Positions 1 through 7,991 of a DNA stretch of 37,624 nucleotides are shown one piece after another. Made by a program: the position numbers and the translations under genes. The DNA is from JARRNO01 sp037384885 (GTDB taxonomy: Bacteria; Acidobacteriota; UBA4820; DSQY01): the NCBI GenBank assembly GCA_037384885.1, contig JARRNO010000066.1, positions 1 through 37,624 on the forward strand, in the 5' to 3' direction. How positions within the stretch are numbered: the stretch's first letter is position 1; the number at the start of each line of letters is the position of its first letter. Under the pieces are notes generated by a model, which did no database searches, was not told where the DNA came from, and saw only the letters and a list, made by a program, of their open reading frames with translations.

Positions 1-136
1 GGCACACGCCACCGCGACTGCCGTTGGCGCTTTTCACAGGCGCAGACATCAAGCAAGCCGGCTCCGGTCCGCCGGCACGGGCGCCGAAGAATCACTTTCC
101 GGGCCTCAGAAGATCAGAGGGCCGGGGGCGCTTTGA

Positions 137-478
137 TCAGACGCCGCCCCGGTGCATCATGCCCTGCATGACTCCCGTGCCGCCGAGGAAAAAGAACCAA
201 AGCGTGAACAGGCAGCCCCACAAGATGGCGATGATGCCAAGGACGATTCCGGCCAAAGAAAACCCCTTGCCCTTTTCAGAAGCCTGGCCGCGCTTGATTT
301 TGTTGAATTCCATGATTCCGATAATGAGTGCGGGGATGCCGGCAAGCCAGCCGCAGCAGAAAATGCCGACAATGCCCAGCACCAGAGCCGTGATGGCCAT
401 GCCGCTGGCTTTGTCCTGCACGCCCGGCGCGGACGGGGGCGGAGTTGCTGTCGTGGTAGGGGGAGGTACATCGCTCAT
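137..478 (-). CDS. DUF4190-type small membrane protein
   Basis: A 113-residue protein. It has a Pro/Thr-rich cytoplasmic N-terminus (about residues 1-25) and then two hydrophobic segments (about 28-55 and 75-100) separated by a short charged loop (FNKIKRGQASEKGKG). This two-helix layout with Gly-rich helices and an N-terminal proline-rich tail is the DUF4190 pattern, whose function is unknown. The frame is open further upstream, but the ATG at 478 is preceded by a perfect AAAAGGAGG, and the upstream part looks non-coding, so I start here. The ribosome-binding region (479-491) is perfectly complementary over 13 nt to the small RNA at 19389-19440. It lies downstream of the chemotaxis unit on the same strand, separated by a 237-nt gap (479-715) in which I see no gene. 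Confidence 0.8.
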   Translation of the reverse strand: MSDVPPPTTTATPPPSAPGVQDKASGMAITALVLGIVGIFCCGWLAGIPALIIGIMEFNKIKRGQASEKGKGFSLAGIVLGIIAILWGCLFTLWFFFLGGTGVMQGMMHRGGV

Positions 479-715
479 TCCATTCCTCCTTTTAAGGTTT
501 CCGTGCTTTCGGTGCTCTTCCTGGAAATTTACACCCTGCCGCCGGAAGGGGGCGCCCACAAGCTCCGGCAGGCGTCCCGTGTCCCCGTATCCCCCTCCCA
601 GAGACCTATCGGATGAAACACATGAAATATATACCACGAGGAGAGCGGGAAAGCCAGCCCGAACCCGGCCGGAAACACGCGAAGGGAACACTCGGCCTCC
701 CGCCTTTTGCGGCGG

Positions 716-1077
716 TCAGCTTAGAAGACGCCAGATCCAGAATGTCAGGATGATCGTGATGAGCGTCACACAGACCGGGAGAAAGATTTTGAGCTCGAGG
801 TAGTGCCAGAAGGGCCGGCGCTTGAGCCACGCCACGGGGGCGTACAGCCAGGCGGCCAGACAGGCCAGAAATACTAAAATCCGCAGGGGGGAAGTCCCAG
901 TTCCGTGTGAGTTCCCAGGCCGGCTGGATCGGGAACGAGGTGATGTGCGAGGAGCATGACGGCGAGAAAGCCCAGCCACGCGCCGGCGTACCAGACGTGG
1001 TCCAGGAGCTTCCAGCCGGCGCTTTTCTCAACGGAAGGGATTGCTTCGGCGCGGGCTACGGCCCGTAACCCGCCCAT
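716..1077 (-). pseudogene. Small membrane protein, frameshifted at a C6/G6 run
   Basis: Two overlapping frames join into one plausible protein of about 120 residues. The N-terminal part (from ATG at 1077) has one hydrophobic helix (AGAWLGFLAVMLLAHHL), and the C-terminal part has two more (RILVFLACLAAWLYAPVAWL and IFLPVCVTLITIILTFWIW). The frames switch at the G6 run at 886-891. One extra base there would restore a continuous reading frame (362 nt becomes 363). The start codon overlaps the cheC stop by one base (TGATG), so it is the last gene of the chemotaxis unit and probably translationally coupled. I do not recognise a family. The lesion could be a homopolymer sequencing error or a real frameshift. 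Confidence 0.6.
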
Positions 1078-1709
1078 CAGGCCCCTCCCGGCCCGCCGTC
1101 GGAAATCGCGGCCCGGATCCCCTGGAGCATGGTGTCGATAGAGCCCGGGTCCGGGAGGAGAAACAGGTGGCCCTGAAAGCGCCCGTCACGGGACCTGAAT
1201 TCCGTCTGGATCACGAGCGCTTCGTTGCTGACCTCGGCGAGTTCGATGAGCAGGAGATCCACAACGGCCTGGGCCATGTCCATGGAGAAGGCCGGAATGC
1301 TGGGGATGAGGGAAATGTTCAGGATCCCGCTCACCGCGGAGAGATAGGCGGATCCGATAATGTTTCCCACTTCTTTCAGCGCGCTGATCTCCATCTCGCC
1401 CAGGGCCCGGCGTCCCTCCTTGCCGTTGAAGAGGATCTGGATGAGGTGGTCCGCCGCCTTGCGGGGCATGACGGCCAGCATGTTCCCCCGGGAGTCGCCG
1501 AAGACGCGGATAAAGAGTCCCAAGACTTCTTCCTCGGGACCGCCCAAGGCATCCGAAACCTTGGAGAATGGGACAAGTCTGACCTGGGGGACTTCCAGCA
1601 TAATGGTGCGCTGGGTCATCTGGTGGAGGGCTGTCACGGCGTGTCCGGCCCCCACGTTGCTGACTTCCTTAAGAGCGTCCAGCTCGTTTTCAGACAGTTT
1701 CGAGAACAT
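1077..1709 (-). CDS. cheC: CheC-family CheY-P phosphatase
   Basis: A 210-residue CheC, which removes phosphate from CheY-P. The two pseudo-symmetric active-site helices are both present with the E-x-x-N signature: LKEVSNVGAGHAVTAL near residue 15 and LKEVGNIIGSAYLSAVS near residue 112. Two active sites are typical of CheC rather than CheX or FliY. The start at 1709 has GAGGAGG six bases upstream. It overlaps the cheA 3' end by 20 nt and its stop overlaps the start of the next small membrane gene, so it sits inside the minus-strand chemotaxis operon. No CheD, the usual CheC partner, is visible here. Confidence 0.93.
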   Translation of the reverse strand: MFSKLSENELDALKEVSNVGAGHAVTALHQMTQRTIMLEVPQVRLVPFSKVSDALGGPEEEVLGLFIRVFGDSRGNMLAVMPRKAADHLIQILFNGKEGRRALGEMEISALKEVGNIIGSAYLSAVSGILNISLIPSIPAFSMDMAQAVVDLLLIELAEVSNEALVIQTEFRSRDGRFQGHLFLLPDPGSIDTMLQGIRAAISDGGPGGA

Positions 1710-3615
1710 TTTCCTCCTCGGCCGGATCTATCCGCAACAGGGCGCGGCTGTCCATGATGTATGAGATTTCCCCGGTAGAGAGCAGCGCGCCTCCGATCCA
1801 GTACGGAACCATGTCGAGCGGAGCGCCCCAAGGCAGGATCACGACTCGCTCGCTTTGAAAGACACGCGACACGAGCAGAGCGCGTTCTCCGGACGGGGTG
1901 TCCAGGGAGAGAGCGAACCCCTCGCGCCCCACCGGCCTGGGCCGGAAACCGAGAACCGGAATCAACCCGTTATCGTGCTGGATACAGAGCCGGGGGCCCA
2001 CGCGCACCAGCGGGTGAGCGGCCAAGGCGTAGATTCGCCGCACCTGTGAGGTGGGCAGGCCGTAACGGGTCCAGCGGTCCCAGCCGAAGACGAGAATACT
2101 TGTGAGCGTGACAGCGCTGGGAACCACCAGAGTGAAGAGGGTCCCCTGCCCCTGCACGCTGTCCATTTCGAGGTAGCCGCCCAGTGCTTCCACAGCGGCG
2201 CGCACCACGTCGAGCCCCACGCCCCGGCCGCTGATGTCGGTGACTTCCCGGCGCGTAGAGAAGGCCGGAAGCGTGATCAGTTCCAGGATCTTGGCCCGGG
2301 GAAGCTTCTTGGACTGGGCGTCGGTCAAGAGTTCCCGTTTGACGGCCGCCTCCCGGATGGCGTTCTCATCAAGACCCCTGCCGTCGTCTCCAATCGAGAC
2401 GAGCAGCGCCTCGCCTTCCCGCTGCACGGTCAAAGCAATCGTCCCCTCCTCGGGTTTTCCGGCGGACTTCCGGGCGGAGGGGGACTCGATGCCGTGATCG
2501 GCCGCGTTTCGGATGAGGTGCGTCAGAGGATCGAGAAGGCGTTCCAGAAGCGTCCGGTCCAGCCTCTGGTCCGCGCCGGTCATTTCGAACTTCAACGGTT
2601 TTCCCGTTCGGGAAGACAGCTCTCGAACGGTCCGCGCCAGTCGCTGGCCGAGAATGTCGAAAGGCAGCAGCCGGATGGAAAGAATATGGTCGAAATGCCG
2701 GTTAAGCAAGGCCCTGTGGCGTTCGAGCCAGAAATGATGTTCTTGTTGTTCCGCCGGGGACAGTTCGGCCTCGAGGCGGTTGAGATGGTACAGAAGTTCC
2801 GAGCTTCCTGCGAGCAGATCATCGAGCGCGGCGGCGCGGATCCGGACGGATTGAACCACGCCCGGCTTTTCCGGCGCCGGAGAAGGGGCCCCGGGCATTT
2901 CCAGTTCGGTTTCCTCGACTTCAGGAAGTTCGCGCAGCGCCCTGGCCGCTTCTTTGATCCCCGGCCCGGCCGGAACGCGGAAAACGACGCTGCGGAGGGC
3001 CCGTTGCTGAACCTCCGCCAGGGAAGGGGCCATGGGACACGGGCCGAATTCTGCTTCGAGGTGCTGGGCCACGACGAGAAGCCTGGCGGCGGGAAGTGGT
3101 GAGCCGGGCTCGATGGTGACGGTCAGCTTTGCGGTCTCTTTGTCTGGCTCTTGAGATGCGTCCGATGGTTCCGTTGCGGCTGGAGGCGTTTCACCGGTCC
3201 CGGGCGCCGGCCCGGCCGGTTTTTCGGCCGAGGCCTCTTCGGGCAGGGCGGCCTCGAGCTGTATGATCACTTCATCCACCCGCGATGAAAGACCTTCGTC
3301 CTTCATCTCGGCCTGAACCACGTCCATAAGATCGTCCAGCATATCCACCGCCCGGAGAGAGGCCTCGATTGCGGGGGGAGCCGGATCGGCCCCGTCACGC
3401 CACACCCCCAGGATGGTTTCAAGGCTGTGGGCAAGCCTGGACGTCGCCTCGAAGTTCATGGAAGCCGCCATCCCCTTCAGCGAATGGGCGTGGCGGAACA
3501 ATTCGCGCACCTCTTCTGCGCCGGGGGCCGAACCGCCTTCCAGCGCCTCTCGGAGCGCGGCCACATGCTCGCGCCCGTCGCTCAGGTACATTTCAAGGTA
3601 CTTCTGAAGATCCAC
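1690..3615 (-). CDS. cheA: Chemotaxis histidine kinase CheA
   Basis: A 641-residue CheA with the expected order of domains. The Hpt (P1) domain at about 1-110 has the phosphorylated His in RHAHSLKGMA (about H44). An Ala/Pro/Glu-rich linker follows, then a degenerate P2-like region (about 160-240) and the dimerisation helices (about 255-330). The HATPase domain has its N box at LIRNAADHGIE, G1 at DDGRGLD and G2 at GRGVGLDVV. A CheW-like P5 domain ends the protein. It autophosphorylates under receptor control and passes phosphate to the CheY just upstream. The start is GTG at 3615 with AGGAGAGG before it. A 65-nt gap separates it from cheY, and its 3' end overlaps cheC. All catalytic motifs look intact. 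Confidence 0.96.
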   Translation of the reverse strand: MDLQKYLEMYLSDGREHVAALREALEGGSAPGAEEVRELFRHAHSLKGMAASMNFEATSRLAHSLETILGVWRDGADPAPPAIEASLRAVDMLDDLMDVVQAEMKDEGLSSRVDEVIIQLEAALPEEASAEKPAGPAPGTGETPPAATEPSDASQEPDKETAKLTVTIEPGSPLPAARLLVVAQHLEAEFGPCPMAPSLAEVQQRALRSVVFRVPAGPGIKEAARALRELPEVEETELEMPGAPSPAPEKPGVVQSVRIRAAALDDLLAGSSELLYHLNRLEAELSPAEQQEHHFWLERHRALLNRHFDHILSIRLLPFDILGQRLARTVRELSSRTGKPLKFEMTGADQRLDRTLLERLLDPLTHLIRNAADHGIESPSARKSAGKPEEGTIALTVQREGEALLVSIGDDGRGLDENAIREAAVKRELLTDAQSKKLPRAKILELITLPAFSTRREVTDISGRGVGLDVVRAAVEALGGYLEMDSVQGQGTLFTLVVPSAVTLTSILVFGWDRWTRYGLPTSQVRRIYALAAHPLVRVGPRLCIQHDNGLIPVLGFRPRPVGREGFALSLDTPSGERALLVSRVFQSERVVILPWGAPLDMVPYWIGGALLSTGEISYIMDSRALLRIDPAEEENVLETV

Positions 3616-3680
3616 GGCCTCTCCTGCCCTGCTTCAGGCGTCAAGTACCGGGCGGCCTCGACAGATCCCGGAGGGTCCCG

Positions 3681-4049
3681 TCAGGACTCCATGACGGCAT
3701 TCAGGACCTTAAGGACCTTTTCGGCGGAAAAGGGCTTGACGATAAAGTCCTTGGCCCCGGCGGCGATGGATTCGATCACGAGCGCTTCCTGGCCGATCGC
3801 CGAACACATGACGACGCGCGCGCCGTCGTGTGCCTTCAGGATTTCCCGGCAGGCTTCGATGCCGTCCATCTGGGGCATGACAATATCCATGGTGACAAGG
3901 TCGGGCGTCAGCGTTTTGAATTTCTCCACCGCTTCCTGCCCGTTCGCCGCTTCGCCCACCACTTCAAACTGTCCCGAGTTGGTGAGAATGTCCCTGATCA
4001 TGGCGCGCATGAACATGGCGTCGTCAACGATGAGAACCTTGAACGGCAT
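3681..4049 (-). CDS. cheY: Chemotaxis response regulator CheY
   Basis: A 122-residue stand-alone receiver domain. The acidic pair is in LIVDDA (about D9/D10), the phosphorylation site is D55 in LVTMDIVMPQMDG, the switch Ser is in MCSAIG, and the conserved Lys is in FIVKPFSAEK (about K105). It has no output domain, as in CheY, and the neighbouring CheA and CheC imply phosphorylation and dephosphorylation partners. The ATG at 4049 follows GGGGAGG at ideal spacing and lies inside the 3' end of cheW (26-nt overlap). Confidence 0.95.
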   Translation of the reverse strand: MPFKVLIVDDAMFMRAMIRDILTNSGQFEVVGEAANGQEAVEKFKTLTPDLVTMDIVMPQMDGIEACREILKAHDGARVVMCSAIGQEALVIESIAAGAKDFIVKPFSAEKVLKVLNAVMES

Positions 4050-4491
4050 CGTTCCTCCCCGTATGGTGATGGCGGAGCACTTCGGCCATGGCTCGGCCCA
4101 GGACGGCCGGAATTTCGGAACAACGGATCACCGAAATCCATTCGTCATCCTTTGGAAAGAGTCCGGCCCACAGGCCGGATTCCTGCGTGTCCTGTAAATC
4201 CAAGTCGTTGTAGCTGATTGCGGCTTCCATCATGTCCACAGTCACTGTTAGATGGTCGAACGGCGGTCTGAGCCTCAAAAGAAGCGGCGTCCCACTGTGC
4301 TTCTCGGCCTTCAGAAGTGTGGCGCCGTCCACCACGGTCAGGAGCTTTCCCCGGTGGAAGACGGTCCCGAGCAGGTTCGGGTAATTCTCCGGAAGGCGGA
4401 AAATCGGCGTGGGCGGAAGCACTTCGGAGACGTCTTCGCCCGTCCAACCTACCAACCGGTTTCCAATTCGGGAGATCAAGAGCTTCTTCAC
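4024..4491 (-). CDS. cheW: CheW-like coupling protein
   Basis: A 155-residue CheW-like domain protein that would couple the receptor (next gene upstream) to CheA. The family pattern of short beta strands is visible, with a loop of the V..V.P......P......G....RG....V.D type: VLPPTPIFRLPENYPNLLGT followed by VFHRGKLLTVVDGATLL. The start is a GTG at 4491 with GGAG five bases upstream. It is divergent enough from canonical CheW that the family call rests on this pattern plus its position between a methyl-accepting receptor and cheY/cheA. Its C-terminus overlaps cheY. Confidence 0.85.
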   Translation of the reverse strand: MKKLLISRIGNRLVGWTGEDVSEVLPPTPIFRLPENYPNLLGTVFHRGKLLTVVDGATLLKAEKHSGTPLLLRLRPPFDHLTVTVDMMEAAISYNDLDLQDTQESGLWAGLFPKDDEWISVIRCSEIPAVLGRAMAEVLRHHHTGRNDAVQGSHR

Positions 4492-4512
4492 GGCTGCTCC
4501 ACTCCGCTCATA

Positions 4513-5751
4513 CTACACCTTGAATCCTGAAACCAGTTGGCGGAGCGAATCCGCTCTCGCCAAAAGCGATCTGGTTTCGCGGTTGATTTCCTCGATGCTT
4601 GCTGTAATCTCTTCAGCCGCCGCCGAGACTTCCTCGCTTCCCGCGGCGTTGTCGGTTGCGATTTCCTGGATTTCTTCCATCTCCCGCATGAGGGCCGAGG
4701 CGGCTTCAGCCTGGAGAGACGCCTCCCGGGTGATGATCTTCACCGCTTCGCGGGTGTCCTTAACGCGGCCCGTAATGACAGAGAGCGCCTGGGTGACGGA
4801 AGAGACCTTCTCGCGTCCGTTTCTTGCCGCGTTCCGGGTCATTTCCATGCGCTCCACCACGTCCTGGGACCCTCCGGTGATGTCCTGGGCGAGCTTGGCG
4901 ATTTTGGCGGCCAGGTCCCGTGTGTTTTCTGCGAGGCGCCTCACTTCCTCCGCGACCACTTCGAACCCGCGGCCGGCTTCGCCTGCGCGCGCGGCCTCGA
5001 TGGTGGCGTTGAGGGCCAGGATGTGGGTCTGGTGGCTCACGGCCGTAATGCTTTCCACGAGGGTGTGAATCTGGGTGGCGTGTTCTTTAAAGGATTGTGC
5101 GTGGGAGGCCGTTTCTTCAACAAGACCCAGGATCGCCTCCATCGTTGCGGCGGCCTCTCCCGCCGCTTCCACACCGCCCTTCGCCTCCTTTTCCGACTGG
5201 ACCGCCTGCTGTTCCGTCTGCTCCACCTGGCTGACCACAGAGGCTGCGGAGGAAGAGACCTGGCGGCTGAGGTCCGTGGATTTCTCCACATTGGCCGCCT
5301 GATTTTCGGCGCCCTTGGCGGAATTCTGCATGTTCACCGCCACTTCACTGGTCGCCGTCGTGACTTCAGAGGTGGACACGCTGAGATTCTGCAGCGTTTC
5401 GAAGGTATGATCGGTCGTCTCCTTGACCTGCTGGATTATTTCGCGGAGGTTTCGCACCATGGACCGGAAGGTGTCGGCGAGTTGGCCCACTTCGTCGTCC
5501 CCCCTGACCGTGACTTCCTGGGAAAGATCGCCCTCGGCCATTTTGGCGGACACCCTGGCGAGCTGGCTCATGTTTCGGGTGAACATGCCCGCGACCACCA
5601 GGGCGAACACACCTGCCACCAAAAGACCGATAAAGATTTTAAGCCACATGTTCTGGAAGGTGTTGGCGGGAGAAAAGGAATCGAGCAGGATGCTCAGCAC
5701 CAGCGGAATGAAAACAGCCAGGATGAAAGCGAGACCCAGCTTCAATTTCAT
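4513..5751 (-). CDS. Methyl-accepting chemotaxis protein without sensor domain
   Basis: A 412-residue receptor. Two transmembrane helices (about 5-23 and 38-57) are separated by only about 14 residues, so there is no periplasmic ligand-binding domain. A HAMP domain follows (about 58-112; ARVSAKMAEGDLSQEV). Then comes a long cytoplasmic coiled-coil signalling domain with the hairpin tip AGRGFEVVAEEVRRLAEN, which is the CheA/CheW contact. Gln/Glu-rich methylation-type helices flank the tip. The ATG at 5751 overlaps the cheR stop by one base (TGATG), with GGGGGA upstream. With no sensor domain it probably senses a membrane or cytoplasmic state, or signals through a partner; that is inference. 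Confidence 0.93.
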   Translation of the reverse strand: MKLKLGLAFILAVFIPLVLSILLDSFSPANTFQNMWLKIFIGLLVAGVFALVVAGMFTRNMSQLARVSAKMAEGDLSQEVTVRGDDEVGQLADTFRSMVRNLREIIQQVKETTDHTFETLQNLSVSTSEVTTATSEVAVNMQNSAKGAENQAANVEKSTDLSRQVSSSAASVVSQVEQTEQQAVQSEKEAKGGVEAAGEAAATMEAILGLVEETASHAQSFKEHATQIHTLVESITAVSHQTHILALNATIEAARAGEAGRGFEVVAEEVRRLAENTRDLAAKIAKLAQDITGGSQDVVERMEMTRNAARNGREKVSSVTQALSVITGRVKDTREAVKIITREASLQAEAASALMREMEEIQEIATDNAAGSEEVSAAAEEITASIEEINRETRSLLARADSLRQLVSGFKV

Positions 5752-6545
5752 CAACGTCCCCCTATCTTTCCATAAATCCGGCAGTCACGGTCCACGACCT
5801 CCCATTCCGGACGGGAGCCCCTGATCCGTTCGACGCGTCCGAGAACCAGCAGGCCGCCTACCACGAGAATCTCCGACATAGTCTTGATGATTCTCTCCTG
5901 CGCCTCTTCTGTCAAGTATACAAAAACATTGCGCAAAAAAACCGAATGCACCGCTTTACACGGTATTCCCCATCCCAGGTCGCAGCAGAGGGGATGAACG
6001 CGGCTGAAAACGGACGGCCCGGGAGCGGCCCTGCTGCCTGCTATTTTAAAGTATCCTTTCCAGTCGGCCCTGTCCACCCTTTGAAGGGCCTTGGCGGGGA
6101 CCGATCCTTCGCGGAGACCGGCCAGTGCGGGCTTGTAGCGGTCGGCGGCCAGCACCAGCCCAGGCAGTCCGGCTTCCTCCAGAAGGACGGCCAGGCTCAG
6201 TGCTTCCTCTCCCGTGGCGCAGGCGGCGCTGAGAATGACCGGGCGGTTCCAACGGAAGCGCGCGATCCTTTGACTGAAATGGTTCTGGAAGGACTCGAAG
6301 ACTTCCCCGTTTCGGAAGCATTCGGTGGTGCCCACAAAGAAACGGCGAAGGAAGCCTTCGCGTTCCCGGGGATGTGTATCGAGGTGGGAAAGGCAGGCCG
6401 CGGCGTCCGGCCATCCCTGGACCTGAAGGTAAGGCCTCAGGCGCCGCCCGAGAAATTCGGACCGGTAATCCTCCGCGCGCAATCCAAGATTTCGTTTTAA
6501 CCAGCGGCGCAGAAGACCGATGTCCGACGCTGCGACGTCGCTCAC
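5751..6545 (-). CDS. cheR: CheR-type protein-glutamate methyltransferase
   Basis: A 264-residue CheR that transfers methyl groups from S-adenosylmethionine to receptor glutamates. The N-terminal all-helical domain has the RRL pattern (SEFLGRRLRPYL). The catalytic domain has FFVGTTECFRN, the AdoMet loop SAACATGEEALSLAV and the late motif VFLRNVFVYLTEEAQERI followed by GGLLVLGRVE. The frame is open to 6701, but GTG at 6545 is the better start. It has GGAGGG eight bases upstream and shares bases with the stop of the preceding amidohydrolase (GTGA), implying translational coupling. No CheB methylesterase is found in the window. Confidence 0.92.
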   Translation of the reverse strand: MSDVAASDIGLLRRWLKRNLGLRAEDYRSEFLGRRLRPYLQVQGWPDAAACLSHLDTHPREREGFLRRFFVGTTECFRNGEVFESFQNHFSQRIARFRWNRPVILSAACATGEEALSLAVLLEEAGLPGLVLAADRYKPALAGLREGSVPAKALQRVDRADWKGYFKIAGSRAAPGPSVFSRVHPLCCDLGWGIPCKAVHSVFLRNVFVYLTEEAQERIIKTMSEILVVGGLLVLGRVERIRGSRPEWEVVDRDCRIYGKIGGR

Positions 6546-7969
6546 GCGGTTGACCCTCCCGCCGTGCAGGAAATCAGCGTCCAGTCCAGTGCCCGTTCTG
6601 GATGAAGGAGGTCGTCTGGGTGGGCGCCGGCGGCCAACGTGGAGGCGCCGGGAGGAATCATGTCCGAAGGGGGCGCCGCGGCTTGGAACGCCTGGTCCCA
6701 CGAAAGAGCCTCTCCGTGATCGGCGGTAAGGGCCGCCGAGAGCGTACGGCGCGGATCCGGCTCTTCAATGGGGAAGTCGGTGCCGAGAAGCAAGGGGATG
6801 CCCGCTTCCCGGAAGGACCCGAGCCGGTAGGCCCATTGGATTCTTTCACCCAGCCTTGACGGGGCCCACGGCATGTCCGACAGCCGGTGCGTGGGCTGCA
6901 CAGAGGCGGTGACGCCGAGATGCGCCATGCGCTGAAGATCTGCGAGGCGGACGATTTGCGCATGTTCTACGCGAAGTGACGGACGCTTCCGGGCCGCCTC
7001 CAGGCCGTCCAGGAGGCGTGTAACCGCCAGGTCGCCGATGGCGTGCACGGCGGCTCCGCTTCCCAGATCGGCGGCCAGCTCCAGTTTCCGGCATATGCTT
7101 TCCGCCGTTTCGCTCATCACACCGCGGTTGCCCGGATCGTCGCTGTAATCTTCTGACAGCGAGGCGCCTCGGCTCCCGAGAGCTCCGTCCATGAAAAACT
7201 TGAAGCCCCGCACCTTGAAGCCGCCGGCCAGTTCCCGCTTGGGAAGTGTGGGGCATGAGCCGGGATCTTCGTGGAGGTATCCGTCCAGCGCCGCCGGCAA
7301 AAGGTCTTCTTGGTCCAGCCGCTCGTAAAGGGGCAGGTGGGCCGACTGGAGGCCCATGTCGGTTACGCCCCAGAGTCCTCTGGCACGAAGGGCCTGCAGA
7401 GCCAGCAGGATCCGGTGGGTCAAGACTTCCCGGTCCGGATCCGGGACTGCCGCGGCGACGCGTTCCGCCGCACTTTCCATGAGAACGCCCGTCGGAATGC
7501 CGCCCTCCCTGATAATCCGCCCGCCCGCGGGGTCGGGAGTCTCCTTCGTCATCCCTGCCAATTCGAGCGCTTTGCTGTTCACCCATGCCGCGTGTCCGTC
7601 GATCCGCCAGAAAAGCGCGGGATGACCTTTCGTGACCGTGTCCAAATCCCGGGCGCGGGGGAAAGCTCCGCCCCAGAGATTCTGGTCCCAGCCAAAGCCT
7701 TGAAGCCAATCACCGTCGGAGATTCCGAAGGTGGCGGCGCCGGCGCGCGCCAACGCCTTGCTCAGCGAGGGGCAGCCCCGCAAGTTGACCTGCTCCAGGG
7801 CCGCGCCGAATGCGAGGACATGCCCGTGGTGATCCCAGAGGGGCGGAAAGAGCATGAACGAATCGAAGCCGGAGAGATCCTCGCGTCGGGCTGTGAACCG
7901 GGCACACCAAGACTCCGGCGGGAGTTGTCCGGCCTTTTGTCCACCGGTCCATTTCCAGAAGAGCGCCAT
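6542..7969 (-). CDS. YtcJ-like metal-dependent amidohydrolase
   Basis: A 475-residue enzyme of the amidohydrolase-3/YtcJ branch. Metal-ligand motifs are present: the HxH in DHHGHV (H48/H50), the Lys region in VRGFKFFMDGALGSRGA, a His in AVHAIGDLAV, a His in LRVEHAQIV and the Asp in LLLGTDFPIEEPDP. Substrate cannot be read from sequence; relatives hydrolyse amides or related C-N bonds. It is slightly short at the N-terminus compared with typical YtcJ proteins of about 530 residues. The ATG at 7969 has GGAGG before it. It lies 22 nt downstream of the PLP enzyme and its stop overlaps the cheR start, so metabolic and chemotaxis genes share one operon. Confidence 0.88.
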   Translation of the reverse strand: MALFWKWTGGQKAGQLPPESWCARFTARREDLSGFDSFMLFPPLWDHHGHVLAFGAALEQVNLRGCPSLSKALARAGAATFGISDGDWLQGFGWDQNLWGGAFPRARDLDTVTKGHPALFWRIDGHAAWVNSKALELAGMTKETPDPAGGRIIREGGIPTGVLMESAAERVAAAVPDPDREVLTHRILLALQALRARGLWGVTDMGLQSAHLPLYERLDQEDLLPAALDGYLHEDPGSCPTLPKRELAGGFKVRGFKFFMDGALGSRGASLSEDYSDDPGNRGVMSETAESICRKLELAADLGSGAAVHAIGDLAVTRLLDGLEAARKRPSLRVEHAQIVRLADLQRMAHLGVTASVQPTHRLSDMPWAPSRLGERIQWAYRLGSFREAGIPLLLGTDFPIEEPDPRRTLSAALTADHGEALSWDQAFQAAAPPSDMIPPGASTLAAGAHPDDLLHPERALDWTLISCTAGGSTA

Positions 7970-7991
7970 CTCGCCTCCGCTGCCGCGGCTG

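Noticed and set aside
24..803. Long plus-strand ORF at the left edge
   Set aside because: It is antisense to the DUF4190 gene and the small membrane gene; composition and lack of a family match mark it as a shadow of GC-rich coding DNA.
7375..7395. TGGCACG resembling a sigma-54 -24 element
   Set aside because: It lies inside the amidohydrolase gene and lacks a -12 element at the correct distance.
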